Below, one piece after another: positions 20,706-21,080 of a stretch of DNA of 21,080 nt (within the stretch, counting starts at the first letter, position 1; each line of letters opens with the position of its first letter). The notes below the pieces were generated by a model. The model was not told the DNA's origin and made no database searches. It was given only the letters and a program-made list of their open reading frames with translations. The position numbers were made by a program, and so were the translations under genes. Source of the DNA: Streptomyces sp. NRRL F-525 (lineage in GTDB: Bacteria > Actinomycetota > Actinomycetes > Streptomycetales > Streptomycetaceae); NCBI RefSeq assembly GCF_000716605.1, contig NZ_JNXE01000065.1, positions 1 to 21,080 on the forward strand. The letters are read 5' to 3'.

Positions 20706-21080
20706 ATGCCGGGCTGGTGGCGGGACCTCACGGATCTGGTGCTGCCGGCCGAGTGCGGAGGCTGCGGCAGGCCTCGCACGGTGCTCTGCCCGGAGTGCCG
20801 TGCCGCCCTTAACGGGGCCGTACCGAGCCGGGTGCGACCGATGCCCGAGCCGATGGGGTTGCCGGCGACGTACGCGGCAGCTCCTTACGCGGACGAGGTG
20901 CGGGCGGCGCTCCTCGCCCACAAGGAACGGGGTGCGCTGGGCCTTGCGGGGGCGTTGGGTGCGGCTCTGGCGGGGGCTGTGCGGGTGGGGCTTGGGGAGT
21001 GCGGAGTGGAGGGTTATGGGGGTGTGACGGGGCGGGATGGGGGCTTTCTGGGGCTGGACGGGGGTGTGGCGGGGCTGGGT
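20706..21080 (+). CDS. ComF-family protein (phosphoribosyltransferase-like), N-terminal part
   Basis: The first 125 codons of an open frame run off the window. Residues 13-31 hold a four-Cys zinc motif (LPAECGGCG, then LCPEC; Cys 17, 20, 28 and 31). This is followed by the ComF-type stretch TYAAAPYADEVRAALLAHKERG near residue 58. ComF proteins combine this zinc finger with a phosphoribosyltransferase-like domain and are linked to DNA uptake in competent bacteria; in Streptomyces their role is unclear. The ribosome-binding site is poor (GGTGGG). From about residue 105 the sequence becomes very glycine-rich, which is unusual for the family. Confidence 0.82.
   Translation, partial: MPGWWRDLTDLVLPAECGGCGRPRTVLCPECRAALNGAVPSRVRPMPEPMGLPATYAAAPYADEVRAALLAHKERGALGLAGALGAALAGAVRVGLGECGVEGYGGVTGRDGGFLGLDGGVAGLG

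Noticed and set aside
1..21080. CRISPR array or toxin-antitoxin pair
   Set aside because: No regularly spaced repeats were seen. None of the small element genes has a toxin or antitoxin pattern; they look like zinc or membrane proteins.

Overview
The window is high-GC actinobacterial DNA, almost certainly from a Streptomyces chromosome. Its right side has the mtrA-mtrB-lpqB order typical of these organisms. Its left edge is the 3' end of a Streptomyces-type 5S rRNA. Between them sits a compact integrative and conjugative element of the pSAM2/AICE kind. All identifications come from reading the sequence and from family knowledge; no searches were run.

Positions 1-122 hold the 5S rRNA tail and terminators. 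Positions 123-5775 (minus strand) hold a five-gene, mostly overlapping operon: a glycine/proline-rich multi-pass membrane protein, a DUF4129 protein, a DUF4350 protein, a MoxR-type AAA ATPase and a DUF58 protein. This is a MoxR/DUF58 chaperone-like cell-envelope module. Divergent from it is mtnA (5916-7055), a methionine-salvage enzyme. On the far side of the inserted element, mtrA-mtrB-lpqB (15878-20475, plus strand) encode a two-component system and its lipoprotein partner. A ComF-family gene starts at 20706 and runs off the window.

The element (about 8.8 kb) is bounded by a 15-bp direct repeat, AATGGGATGATGTCG, at 7058-7072 and 15872-15886. The right copy contains the start codons of mtrA. 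The left copy begins 2 bp after the mtnA stop. The element has therefore entered at the mtnA/mtrA boundary, not at a tRNA, and everything upstream of the mtrA start region is now element DNA. Both ends also carry a bipartite repeat, TGACATCC-N7-ACATCAAC, which looks like a pair of integrase arm-binding sites.

Inside the element, almost all genes form one leftward operon. In order of transcription: a small conserved AICE protein, an FtsK/TraB-type DNA translocase, a 57-aa Cys-pair protein, a DUF2637 membrane protein, a 62-aa Cys/His protein, a 51-aa membrane protein, an SpdD-like protein, two further Cys-pair mini-proteins, a RepSA-type HUH replication initiator, an excisionase and a tyrosine integrase. 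A GntR/UTRA regulator (13988-14758) reads in the same direction just upstream and ends in a strong terminator. Three copies of a CTTG-N6-CAAG palindrome, two around the predicted operon promoter and one at the regulator's own start, form a plausible KorSA-like repression circuit. One probable cargo gene encodes a PPOX-class F420-dependent flavin/deazaflavin-type oxidoreductase. The right end (15234-15871) is non-coding and rich in palindromes. It is the best candidate for cis-acting transfer or replication loci.
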